NCBI GenBank assembly: GCA_964448675.1
Contig: CAYUZU010000027.1
Span: 8,539-72,538, forward strand
DNA from: CAYUZU01 sp964448675
Lineage (GTDB): Bacteria; Planctomycetota; Phycisphaerae; UBA1845; Fen-1342
DNA: 64,000 nt
Direction of reading: 5' to 3'
Position numbers and translations under genes: made by a program
The notes under the pieces: generated by a model
What the model saw: the letters and a program-made list of their open reading frames with translations, nothing else
Told to the model about the DNA's origin: nothing
The model's database searches: none
Shown here: piece after piece, positions 26,444 through 36,100 of the stretch
How the letters are laid out: each line of letters begins with the position of its first letter
Numbering within the stretch: the stretch's first letter is position 1

Positions 26444-29400
26444 ATGTCTTCAAGAGCCTGCTCGACATTCTACTGCAATCTGCGCTGCGCCAGCGTGCTG
26501 AGCGCCGCGCTGCTGGCGGCGTCGGCGAACGCCGCCGTGCCCGCACCCGCCAACGATACACCCGCCAGCGCCGAGCCGATCGGGCCTCTGCCGGCGGTGC
26601 ACTACGGCACCAATGTCAATGGTACCGACGCCAACGGCACCACAACCCTCACCGGGCTCACGAGTGTTCCCGGTCCGGATGTCTTCTATACTTTCACCCC
26701 CGATACCACCGGCGACTATTGGATCATGATGATTCCGTGGCAAGAGGTGCCGGTGTATGCCAGTTCAGGCGCCACGGTGCCCGTACCGAACCTGTGCGTC
26801 TACATCCGTGATGTGGTGGCCGACACCTACGTCGCCGGCAGCGATGCCAATTTCCGCGGCCAGCCCGACACGGTGGTCGCTGCGCTGACTGCGGGCCGCA
26901 CGTACGAGATTGCGATCGACAGCCGTGAAACCGCGCCGCGGGCGCAGGAATTCGAGTTCACGCTGCTTGTGGCCGGTGCCCCTGTCGCTTCGGCCGAAGA
27001 CTGTTTCTCGGGTGCGGCGATTTCCGCGTCGTTGCCGACGGTGGTGGTGGGAACGCTGAGCGGCGCGGTGGACGACATCACGTTCGTAGAGGGTGGCGGC
27101 CGCTGCGATCTGGCTTATAGCGTTGCTGTGGCGGGGGCTGATCACGTCTACACGTTCACCACCGGCCCTGACCCGGGCGATGCCGGCGACTACGTTTTCG
27201 ATCTCGTCCCGGCGGGCGCGACGTGGGACGGCTACCTCTACGTGACCGATTCGTGTCCGCCGTTCTTCCCGCTGGGCTGTTTGGGGGCGGCGAACCATGC
27301 CTTTGGCGGCGCGCGGCAGGCCGAGACGTTGGTTGTCACGCTGGATTACGACACGACCTACTACGTGGTGATCGACGCCGCGTCCTTCTTCCTCTCGGAC
27401 GCGAAGTACGCTTTGGTCGTCGACCGGGCCCCGGGCTACGACGTCAGCGAGAGCGAATTCAACGACATCGCGGCCGAGGCCGCGCCGCTGCTGCCCGGGC
27501 CCAACGGCGGGCAGCTCGTCGGGCCCGATGATGTGGACTGGTGGGCGCTGCCCGCACTGGATGGCGAGAAGCTCTATGTGTTCGTCGACCAGGGGAATGC
27601 CGGCCTCAGCACCATCGACAGCGAACTGGGGCTTTACGCCCCGGATGGCATGTCGCTGATCGAGTTCGACGACAACGATGGCGAAGGATCCGAGTCGCCC
27701 TGGGCGAACTTCACCTGGCGCACGTCGTCATTCTCCCCGACCGTGGCCGGCGTGCCGGCGTTTGCCGATGGCGACCATCTCCTGCGTATCGCGCCCGCCG
27801 CCGTGGGGACCGTGTCGCGCTACCGGGTTCACTACGGGCGCCAGCCGGCAGGCCGCACGCCTGCGCCCGAGTGCGAACCGAATAACGAAGCCGACCTGGC
27901 CGACCTCTCCGCCAAGGACTACTTCGCCGGCACGATCTCGGTCGCGGGCGACGTCGATACGTTTCTGTTCGATGCCGACGCCGGCGACCGCGTGTACATC
28001 GCGCTCGACGGTGACCCGGAGCGGGACAGTGGCGGCGATGACGCCGACGATCCCTTCGCGCTCGACGCGGCGCTTGTCGTGCTCGATCCGGAGGGCGACG
28101 TGCTTATCGCGCGGCATGACGATCACAGCGGCGTGGAAGCCGAGCAGATCCCGGACTTCCCCGCCGAGGCGCTCTACTTCGCCGCCCCCCTCGCGGGCAC
28201 CTACGCCGTGCAGGTCAGCGGCAGCGATGAAGACGACTACGGCGGCGATCGCACCTACGAGCTCGCGATCTTCCGCAACGACGCAGCCCCGGACCTCGGC
28301 GAAGACACCGATCCCGAGATCGACAGCTTCACCCCGAACTTCCAGACCGACAGCGTCCTGGTCGAGGCATCCGACGACGCCCCCGGCGACAGCGGGCTGT
28401 GCGCCGCCATGCTCGCCCCGGGCTCGGTCAACCTCGCGATCACCGATCTGCTGCTCGATCCCGGCGATCCGACCACGGCGTTCCATGTCGGGCTGGTCAA
28501 CCCCGCCGCCAGCGGCAGCGGCAAGCTCATCATCACGGATTGCGCCGGCAACACGGTTTGCGCCGCCGTCCAGATCGATGCCAGCGCGCCCATCTGCAGC
28601 GGCAATGCCGTAACGCCCGGCGGACGCAGCTTCCACTACGAAGGGGACCCGATCCACGTGCCTGACAACCAGCCCGGCGGGCCCGGCATCCACGGCGATA
28701 TTCCGGTCGCCCTGGCCGGCACGGTGCAGGATGTCAACGTCACGCTGACGATCGAGTCGTCGCGCGTGCCCGACATCGCCGCCTATCTCCTCAGCCCGGC
28801 CGGAACGACGGTGGAGTTGATCTACCAGGCCGGCAGCGTGAGTGACTACGACATCACCGACGCCACGTTCGACGACGACGCCGACGAACCGCTCAGCTTT
28901 TTCGGCGACGAGCCCTACACCGGCCGCTGGCTGCCGTCCGACCCGTTCGGCCTGGCGCAGCTCAATGGCGAATCGGTCGCCGGCACCTGGCGTCTGAACG
29001 TGATCGACACGTCGAGTTCGTCGTCCGGCGGTAGTCGGCTGGTCGACTGGTCGCTCGAAATCGACGCAGGCTTCGACAATCCCGAGACGTTCGTCGGCAG
29101 CGCCAGCGACACCGGTGGCCTCGCCACGCTCGAGCTGGTTGATGCCGACAACGTGCAGCTGAACGTGCCCGATACGTTCACGCCCGGGGACCTGACCGTC
29201 GCCTACACGGTCACGCTCGTGAACCCCGCCGAGAACGGATCGGGCCGCGTGGTGGTAACCGACGTTTCGGACAACACGTGCGAATCGCTCGTATCGCTGC
29301 AGGGGCTGCCCGACGCCACCGCCCCGGCCGTGGCGTACGAAACCACGCGTGACCTGGTCTTCGGAGCCGAAGCGCAGCTAGAGGTCCCCATCAGCGATCC

Positions 29401-31318
29401 GCAGGGCGTCAGCTCGACATTCGAAGTGCCCGACGACATTCTCGTCAGCACGGTGATTGCCGACCTGGTGATCAGCACGCGCGACGTCGGCCGCCTCACC
29501 GCCACGCTGAACCATGACGGCGCTCTTGCGTCACTGATCAACCGCGTCGGCATGGACGAGCGCGGCAGCGTCGGCCTGACCAAGGACAATCTCGAGATCC
29601 GGCTCGATGATGACGCCCCGGTCGCGGACGATGCGCACCTCGAACCTGCCCTCGGCAGCATCTCCTTCCTCGGCCGCCACCAGCCCGACGGTCGCGGCGA
29701 GTACATCGGCGATGCCATCGATACCGACGACCGTGACAACATGATGTTCGCCCTCGAGGGCCTCGCCAGCGGTGGCACCTGGGACCTGTACGTCGCCGAC
29801 CTGCGTAACCGGCCATCCTACGGTGTGCGGTCGATCTTCCGCCGATGGCAGGCCATCGTCGTCTCGCCCGGTGCACCGGAGCGGCTCACCGGCGTGGCGC
29901 GCGACCGCTACCCGGAGGCCGGCCTGTGCGAAATCGCCCTCGCCGACGGCGCGACCAACCTGACCGTGTCGGCCGACTTCGCCACGCTCGCGCAGGAGGT
30001 GAGCTTCCTGGTCACCCTCGTCGACCCGACCCAGCCCGGCAGCGGCACGCTCGAGATCAGCGACTGTGCCGGCAATGTGCGGCAGATCCCCGTCGATCTG
30101 GCGCCCGCCGCCGCCGACCAGAATCTGCCGGCGCTCAGCGGCGCGGTCAATCCGACGACGCACGTATTCGAGGGAACGGCCACCGACAACGCCCCCGGCG
30201 ACAGTGGCATCGCGACCTTTGAGCTCGCGCCGTACGCGGACAACCTGGAGATCCTGAGCGTCGATCCGACGCCGCCGGGCGGTGCTGCAAGCGTCAGCTT
30301 CACAGTCGGGCTGCTCGATCCCGGCGTGAACGGCCGCGGCTACGTCCGCGTGACGGACGTCACGGGGTACCGCCGCCACATCCTGGTCGAAATCGACGCC
30401 CAGGGCCCGGTGTGCTCCGGGAGCGTCGGCCACACCAAGCGCTATCGCAGCGGCCCCGAGCTGCCGGCGCCGATTCCTGACGACAGCGCGGTCGGCGCGT
30501 CGTCCAACATCCTCGTGCCCGATCCGGATCGCATCGAGGATCTCGACATCACGTTCAACATCACCCACCCGATGGACGCCGACATCGACATGACGCTGAG
30601 CAGCCCGAACTTCATCGAGCTCTTCACCGACGTCGGCTTCACCGGCAACGACTTCATCGACGTCACGCTCGACGATGAAGCCGAACTCCCCATCACCGAC
30701 AACTTCGCCGAGGCCCCGTTCACCGGCTCGTGGCAGCCGGAGCCGCCGGCGTCCCTGTCCATCCTGTACAGCAACCCCGCCGCCGGCACCTACACGCTGA
30801 AGGTCGTCGACGACGCCGTGTACAACACCGGCACATTCGACAACTGGTCGCTGCTCATCACCGCGTCCGACTTCCCCGAGCGGTACGACGGGCGCGCCGA
30901 GGACAGCGTCCGCTTCGACAGCGGCCTGTGCAGCATCGCGCTGGCGCCGGGCTCGACGAACCTCACACTCGACGCCGAGCCGTTCACCCCCGGGGCCCAG
31001 ATCGTCCGCTACTCGGTCGCGCTGGCGAACCCGGCGCTCGACGGCTGGGGTGAGGTGGCGGTAACGGACTGTGCCGGCAACACCTGCACCGTACCGTTGT
31101 GCCTGACCGCCATGATGCCGCCGGCCCGACTGGGCGATCTCGACGGCGACAGCGTGGTGAACTTCGACGACCTGGCGCTGTTCGCGCCGTGCATCAACGG
31201 GCCGGGCGCGCTGCAACAGCCCGCGTGCGACCCGTGCCGCCTGGCGGACTTCGACCTGGACCAGGATGCCGACCTGCATGACCTGGCCGCGTTCCAGGCG
31301 GCGTTGGATCCGCAATAG
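26444..31318 (+). CDS. Large secreted protein with PPC-like and three P-domain-like modules and a dockerin-like tail
   Basis: 1624 residues. Signal peptide about 1-30 (SVLSAALLAASANAAVP). The N-terminal half has several PPC-like (bacterial pre-peptidase C-terminal) sandwiches, for example PGPDVFYTFTPDTTGDYW and CEPNNEADLADLS ... GDVDTFLFDADAGD. Three P/homoB-like modules follow at about 729-873, 962-1142 and 1328-1475; each has VTLTIESSRVPDIAAYLLSP- or ITHPMDADIDMTLSSP-like strands and a closing GTWRLNVID...WSLEI or GTYTLKVVD...WSLLI. It ends in a dockerin-like pair (GDLDGDSVVNFDDLALFAPC; ADFDLDQDADLHDLAAFQ). No peptidase domain is present, although PPC and P-domains usually accompany proteases. 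GAGAGGAG precedes the ATG. Probable role: substrate binding or protease accessory at the cell surface. Confidence 0.85.
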   Translation: MSSRACSTFYCNLRCASVLSAALLAASANAAVPAPANDTPASAEPIGPLPAVHYGTNVNGTDANGTTTLTGLTSVPGPDVFYTFTPDTTGDYWIMMIPWQEVPVYASSGATVPVPNLCVYIRDVVADTYVAGSDANFRGQPDTVVAALTAGRTYEIAIDSRETAPRAQEFEFTLLVAGAPVASAEDCFSGAAISASLPTVVVGTLSGAVDDITFVEGGGRCDLAYSVAVAGADHVYTFTTGPDPGDAGDYVFDLVPAGATWDGYLYVTDSCPPFFPLGCLGAANHAFGGARQAETLVVTLDYDTTYYVVIDAASFFLSDAKYALVVDRAPGYDVSESEFNDIAAEAAPLLPGPNGGQLVGPDDVDWWALPALDGEKLYVFVDQGNAGLSTIDSELGLYAPDGMSLIEFDDNDGEGSESPWANFTWRTSSFSPTVAGVPAFADGDHLLRIAPAAVGTVSRYRVHYGRQPAGRTPAPECEPNNEADLADLSAKDYFAGTISVAGDVDTFLFDADAGDRVYIALDGDPERDSGGDDADDPFALDAALVVLDPEGDVLIARHDDHSGVEAEQIPDFPAEALYFAAPLAGTYAVQVSGSDEDDYGGDRTYELAIFRNDAAPDLGEDTDPEIDSFTPNFQTDSVLVEASDDAPGDSGLCAAMLAPGSVNLAITDLLLDPGDPTTAFHVGLVNPAASGSGKLIITDCAGNTVCAAVQIDASAPICSGNAVTPGGRSFHYEGDPIHVPDNQPGGPGIHGDIPVALAGTVQDVNVTLTIESSRVPDIAAYLLSPAGTTVELIYQAGSVSDYDITDATFDDDADEPLSFFGDEPYTGRWLPSDPFGLAQLNGESVAGTWRLNVIDTSSSSSGGSRLVDWSLEIDAGFDNPETFVGSASDTGGLATLELVDADNVQLNVPDTFTPGDLTVAYTVTLVNPAENGSGRVVVTDVSDNTCESLVSLQGLPDATAPAVAYETTRDLVFGAEAQLEVPISDPQGVSSTFEVPDDILVSTVIADLVISTRDVGRLTATLNHDGALASLINRVGMDERGSVGLTKDNLEIRLDDDAPVADDAHLEPALGSISFLGRHQPDGRGEYIGDAIDTDDRDNMMFALEGLASGGTWDLYVADLRNRPSYGVRSIFRRWQAIVVSPGAPERLTGVARDRYPEAGLCEIALADGATNLTVSADFATLAQEVSFLVTLVDPTQPGSGTLEISDCAGNVRQIPVDLAPAAADQNLPALSGAVNPTTHVFEGTATDNAPGDSGIATFELAPYADNLEILSVDPTPPGGAASVSFTVGLLDPGVNGRGYVRVTDVTGYRRHILVEIDAQGPVCSGSVGHTKRYRSGPELPAPIPDDSAVGASSNILVPDPDRIEDLDITFNITHPMDADIDMTLSSPNFIELFTDVGFTGNDFIDVTLDDEAELPITDNFAEAPFTGSWQPEPPASLSILYSNPAAGTYTLKVVDDAVYNTGTFDNWSLLITASDFPERYDGRAEDSVRFDSGLCSIALAPGSTNLTLDAEPFTPGAQIVRYSVALANPALDGWGEVAVTDCAGNTCTVPLCLTAMMPPARLGDLDGDSVVNFDDLALFAPCINGPGALQQPACDPCRLADFDLDQDADLHDLAAFQAALDPQ

Positions 31319-31390
31319 CACGCGGCCGCGGCGCGGCATGGCGCACAGCATGCCGGCGGCCGCGCACAACGAAGCCCCTCCTGACGAAAG

Positions 31391-31435
31391 ACCGGCCCCG
31401 CAATCTGCCTGGCAATGGGCGATTGCGGGGCCGGC
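31391..31435. terminator. Terminator hairpin between convergent genes
   Basis: CCGGCCCCGCAATC (31392-31405) pairs with GATTGCGGGGCCGG (31421-31434), a perfect 14-base stem with a 15-base loop, between the ends of the P-domain gene (+) and the cohesin/dockerin gene (-). On the minus strand it is followed by a pyrimidine-rich TCTTTC. Confidence 0.7.
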
Positions 31436-31473
31436 TGGTTTGAATCGCGGTCGTGCTGCCGCACGAGCGCTGG

Positions 31474-32223
31474 CTACATCGCAGGGCCCGTGAACAGCGG
31501 ATCGAGCGTCACGAAGTCGTCAAAGTCGACATCGGTGTCGGGCTCGAAATCGAACAGGCACTCGCACGGCTCGCCCGCGCCGACATCCGCGCCCGCGTAG
31601 CACCGCTGAAAACGCGCAAAGTCCGCCAGATCGACGTCGCCGTCGTTCTCGTGGTCGGCCGAGCCGCAGACGACCACCGCGACGTCCGCGGTCCCGGAGA
31701 TATCGCCGGTGATATTGTCGAAATCCAGCTGCATGACGCGTGTCACGCCCTCGTCCCCGAAGCTCGGCAGAAGCGACACAGTGGCATTGTTCGGCGCGGC
31801 CAGGGCCTGGAACTGGAGTGTCGTGATCACCAGCCCCTCGGGCGGCACCGGCGCCTGCTGCCCGCCGGGTGCCAGCGCGATGAAGAGCGCGTCGCCGTCG
31901 GTCAGGTCGGCGTTGATCCCGTCCGGGTCGGGCAGGAAGTGGTCCGGCAGGAACGTATAGCCGGCGTTGCTGTCGTCGGCGCCCACGAAGTCGAGCACCG
32001 CCGGATCCCAGTTCAGGATTGCCTCGAGCGTGGCAAACTCCTCGGTCTGGCCGCTGTTGGCGCGGGCCACCAGGTCGATCTCGACGAGGCCGCCCGCCGG
32101 CGCGCTCTGAAACGTCGGCGCAAAGAGCAGGTCGACCTCAGCCATCGCCGCGACGGACAACACCACCATTGTGCCGGCCAATACAGCGACGCGGCCCCCG
32201 CGCCGCACGATGGTATGATACAT
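31474..32223 (-). CDS. Cohesin-like secreted protein with dockerin-like C-terminus
   Basis: 249 residues. Signal peptide about 1-29 (AVLAGTMVVLSVAAMA), then a cohesin-like beta-sandwich (about 30-175): VDLLFAPTFQSAPAGGLVEI, FATLEAILNWDPAVLDFVG, LVITTLQFQAL. The C-terminus has two Ca-binding-type loops, HENDGDVDLADFARFQRCYA and FEPDTDVDFDDFVTLDP, a dockerin-like pair. GGAGAGGATT lies directly before ATG 32223. It is a close paralogue of the next gene: both contain FLPDHFLPDPDGINADLTDG, yet that sister ends in PEP-CTERM instead of a dockerin. A protein with both partner domains could link other dockerin/cohesin proteins of this locus or self-associate. Cohesin assignment rests on fold-like motifs only. 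Confidence 0.8.
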   Translation of the reverse strand: MYHTIVRRGGRVAVLAGTMVVLSVAAMAEVDLLFAPTFQSAPAGGLVEIDLVARANSGQTEEFATLEAILNWDPAVLDFVGADDSNAGYTFLPDHFLPDPDGINADLTDGDALFIALAPGGQQAPVPPEGLVITTLQFQALAAPNNATVSLLPSFGDEGVTRVMQLDFDNITGDISGTADVAVVVCGSADHENDGDVDLADFARFQRCYAGADVGAGEPCECLFDFEPDTDVDFDDFVTLDPLFTGPAM

Positions 32224-32283
32224 AATCCTCTCCCGCTTGCTCGTCCGAATCTCCGTCAAGTCGTCGCCCACGAGGCGCTCTTC

Positions 32284-32883
32284 TCAGCGACGCCGCAGCG
32301 CCATCAACAGCAACGCCACCCCCGCCAGCGACGCCGGCTCGGGCAGGATGGTCACAGTGGCGGTCGAATTGATCGCGCCGGTAACGTCGCTCCCATCCAG
32401 CCGCCGCACGCGCGTCAGGCCGTCATCACCCAGCGACGGCAGCATGCTCACCACCGTGCCGTCGGTCTCGGCCAGTGCGCGAAACTGCAGCGTGGTCACC
32501 ATCAAGCCCGTTGGCGGCGCCGCGGCCTCCTGACCGCCGGGCGCCAAGGCCACGAACAGCGCATCGCCGTCGGTCAGATCGGCGTTGATCCCGTCCGGGT
32601 CCGGCAGGAAGTGGTCCGGCAGGAACGCATAGCCGGCATCGGTGTCGTCGACGCCGAGGAACTCCAGAAACGCCGGATCCCAATCAAAGATCGCCTCGAT
32701 CGTCGCGAAGAGCTGGGCGGTGTCACCGTCCGAGCTCGCCCAGAAGTCGACCTCGACAATGTCATCGAGGTACGCCACCTGGCTCGCGGGATCGAACGAC
32801 AGGTCCACCATCGCCGCCGACGCGGCCGGCCATCCCAGCAAACCGACCAGCATCACCGTCACCAGTGCATTTCTTGTTCGCAT
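32284..32883 (-). CDS. Cohesin-like secreted protein with PEP-CTERM anchor
   Basis: 199 residues. Signal peptide about 1-25 (VTVMLVGLLGWPAASA), a cohesin-like domain (about 26-175) with MVDLSFDPASQVAYLDDIVE and FATIEAIFDWDPAFLEFLG, and a PEP-CTERM tail LPEPASLAGVALLLMALRRR. AAGGAGGAG precedes ATG 32883. It lies 60 bases upstream of its dockerin-ending sister on the same strand, so the pair looks like a tandem duplication with an exchanged C-terminus. A plausible role is an anchored cohesin that presents dockerin-bearing neighbours (the protease, P-domain protein and giant proteins) at the cell surface; this is inference. Confidence 0.82.
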   Translation of the reverse strand: MRTRNALVTVMLVGLLGWPAASAAMVDLSFDPASQVAYLDDIVEVDFWASSDGDTAQLFATIEAIFDWDPAFLEFLGVDDTDAGYAFLPDHFLPDPDGINADLTDGDALFVALAPGGQEAAAPPTGLMVTTLQFRALAETDGTVVSMLPSLGDDGLTRVRRLDGSDVTGAINSTATVTILPEPASLAGVALLLMALRRR

Positions 32884-33100
32884 GAACCAACTCCTCCTTA
32901 CCATCCTTTGTGCCCAATGCGTTACGGCAAACACCGTCGCGGCCGGGTCGTCACCGGGCGGCAACGCGCCGCGCCGTGGTTCACCTGCAGCACCGGACCG
33001 GCAACCGCGCCCGTCCGGTCGGGCGATCCCGAGCCCTCTCCTCGGGGGCCGCCCGCATCCTCCTGACAATCATGCCTGCGCCTGGCTCGGCTCGCGTGCC

Positions 33101-36100
33101 TTAGCGGCGCGCCGCGGGGTCCTCCTGATGCCGCCGCGCGGGCTGCGGCCGGGCCGCCGGCTTCTCGTGCGGCTTCGCCTGTGCCGGCTGCAGGGCCGCG
33201 GACAGCGTGTGCGGCAGCCCGTGGGCCTGCTCGAACGCCCGCACGTCACGATGATCGATTACGCCATCGCGATTGGCATCCACACGCCGAATGACCTGCG
33301 GCGGCAACGCGGCCGTGTCGGCTTCGGCCCGGACCGGCGGCGCGGCAGCCGGCGCCCGGCTGCAATCACAGGCCGCCCAGGCCTGCCAGTTCGAGCTCAG
33401 GAGCAGGTAATCCAGCGCCTGCAGGTAGCCGTTGCCGTCGAAGTCCGCGTCGCGCGTGCCGTCCCACGGACAGCCGGCCGGGGGCGCCGCCGCGGCGCCG
33501 AGATTCCACTGGTACATCAGCCACGTGACGTCGTTGATGTCGACGTCGCTGTCGTTGTCGGTATCACCCGCGAGCAGCAACAGCGGCGCCGTCGTTTCGT
33601 ATTGCGTTCCGACGACCGCCAGCGGCTGCGTGTCGTACAAGGTATGCTGCTCGTCCTTGGCACACAACTCATCCCACGCGCCGCACGCGACCTCGACGAT
33701 CTCCGTCGCGGTTGCCGGCGCCGGGCCGTGGAAAGTCATCTCGACGTGCACGGGCGCGGCACAGGTACCGCTCGCACTGTCGCGGGCAATGAACTTGATG
33801 CAGCGCGTGACCGGGGCTGCGCTGGCATCGACGCCCTGGAGCTGCAGCGCGGCCACGAGCGCGGCTTGCACGGGCTCGACGGTCACGGTGAATTCGCACG
33901 TGGCGCCGTTGCCGCAATCGTCTTCCGCAGTGCCGCGCACCGGCCACATCCCCACGTCAAACGTGTACGGATTGCTGATCGCCTCGTAGCCATCGCCGAA
34001 GTCGGCCTCGTAACTCACCGGCACCGGACCCGCGCAATTGTCCGCGACCGTCGCGGGCAGCGTCACCGCCGCCGTGCACGCGCCACCGGCATCCGCCGGC
34101 ACCGTGATGTCGTCACACGCCAACGGCGGCGGCGTGCCATCGACGACGTCGCCGGTCGCCTGCGCTTGCCCCACGTTTCCGCAGCAGTCCGTCGCGTCGA
34201 CATCCACCTGCACCGTCGCGAGGCAGCCGGTCAGATCGAACACGGACACACTGCCGCTGAGCGACACCGTGTTCGGATCGAGCTGGGTCCTGGTGACCGC
34301 CGGCGTGCCGAGCGTCGCCGTGCCGGTCGTCTCGGTCACCGCGACCGTGACCGCAGCCGCGTCGACACAGCAGTTGTCCGCGACGGTCGCCGAGAACGTG
34401 ACCACCTGCGCGCACTCGTCATCCGCGTCACCGCCCGTGACCACCAGGTCGTCGATGGTCGGCGCAGTATCGTCCGACTGGAACGTCGCGGGCACCACGT
34501 TGGTACCCACGACGTAGCCACGATAGCTCAGTTCGGATTCGAAGATCTGGAACGTACGGTAGTCGAGCGTGGTCGCGTCGCAATCGGCCACCACATCGAA
34601 CACCAGTGTCGCAAGCAGGCTGTCGGCCGCCGTGCCGTCCAGATCGGCGCTGACAACCGAACCGTCGAGGTCCAGCTCGCCGGCATCGGCCAGCGCGTCG
34701 GCAATCGGCACGACGTGCATCCCGAAGGGCGCCACCGTGTAGCTGCTGAGATCACCGCGGTAGCTCAGGGCGGCCTCGTCGAACGCCAGGAAGGCCTGGA
34801 ACCCGGTCGCGTTGTGGTTGAGGTTCTTCATGCTCAGCTCGGCGACGACCTGGTACCCGGGCTCGGCCGGGTAGGCATCGTCCTGGCAATCCGCCGCCTC
34901 GAGCACGAGATCGCCGGCGGCCGGCACGAAGCTCACGCTCAGCAGGCCTTCGCCGCTCACCGCCTCATCACCGCCCACTTCAATCAGGTAGGACGCACCC
35001 GGATACACCTGGACCGCCACTTCAGACTGGCCCCCGCAGGCATCGTCGTTGCACGCCAGCTCGGGCCCGAGCGGATCACACGCACAGCCCTCGTACACCG
35101 CCAGCCGCGTGTCGAACAGGCTGCCGCAGAGGCTGACCGTGAGCACGCCGGTCTCGGTCGGCGTGTAGCAGTACCAGATGTTGGGCCCGGTCATGCACGC
35201 GCCGGCCGCGTCGGGCAGCGCCAGCGTCGTCTCGATCGGCAGGTTGGTCACTTCGTCGATCGGCTCGGCGTCGGCGCACGCATCGTTCGGCGGGCAGGGG
35301 TTGGGATCACAGGTCGTGCCATCCCCGGCGTAGACGCCGGTGCACTGGCATTCAGCCACGACCGCGCAGGTCCCGTCGCCGTAGCAGCACGCGCCGCGCG
35401 GCGCGGTGCAGGGCGTGCACGTAAGCGTCATCCAATACGTGTTGTCGTCGCCGCACGGCGCGTCATAGTAGCCCTTGTTCGAAACGAAGAGCCAATACGT
35501 CCCGGCAGGCAGACAGACCGTCGTGAGCTCGAGCTCGTCGCACTCATCCCCTATCACAAACGGCTCGACAAAGCCCGTCACGTCGCCACAGTCGCCGCTG
35601 CCGCACATGCTCGACTCGATCAGGCCGATCACCAGCGGAAACTCGGCCTGGCCAGTCAATGTCAGCTGGACGTCTTCGGTGACCACCACTTCGTACCAGT
35701 CAGTGTCGCGCGTGCCGGCGTCTGCCCAGACCGTGCCGCACACCGTCTCGCCACACGCGATCGGCTCAAAGGCCGGCAGGGCCATGCTGCAACCGCCGTT
35801 GCTGTTTTCACCGCAGAGCTCGATTTCGGGCGTCGCCCCCGGCGGGCATTCGACCTCGCAGGGTGGGACCCAGGCGATTTCGAGCGTATAGTCCCCGCAC
35901 GTGCCAAAGGCCCCGTCGACGGTCACATAGTAGATCCCGGCCGTCAGGGCCGCCTTGAGGTAGGACTGCGATCCGGGACACTGGCCCGAATTGTCGTTGT
36001 AACCGATATCGTCACCGCAACAGGTGATCCCCAGGGCAAGCATGGTGTCGTACGTCGAGTCGCACAGCGAAAACGACCACGTGCCGTCCTCCGGAATGGT

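Noticed and set aside
29531..31369. 612-codon minus-strand open frame antisense to the P-domain protein.
   Set aside because: The + strand has signal peptide, P-domain-like modules and dockerin-like tail.
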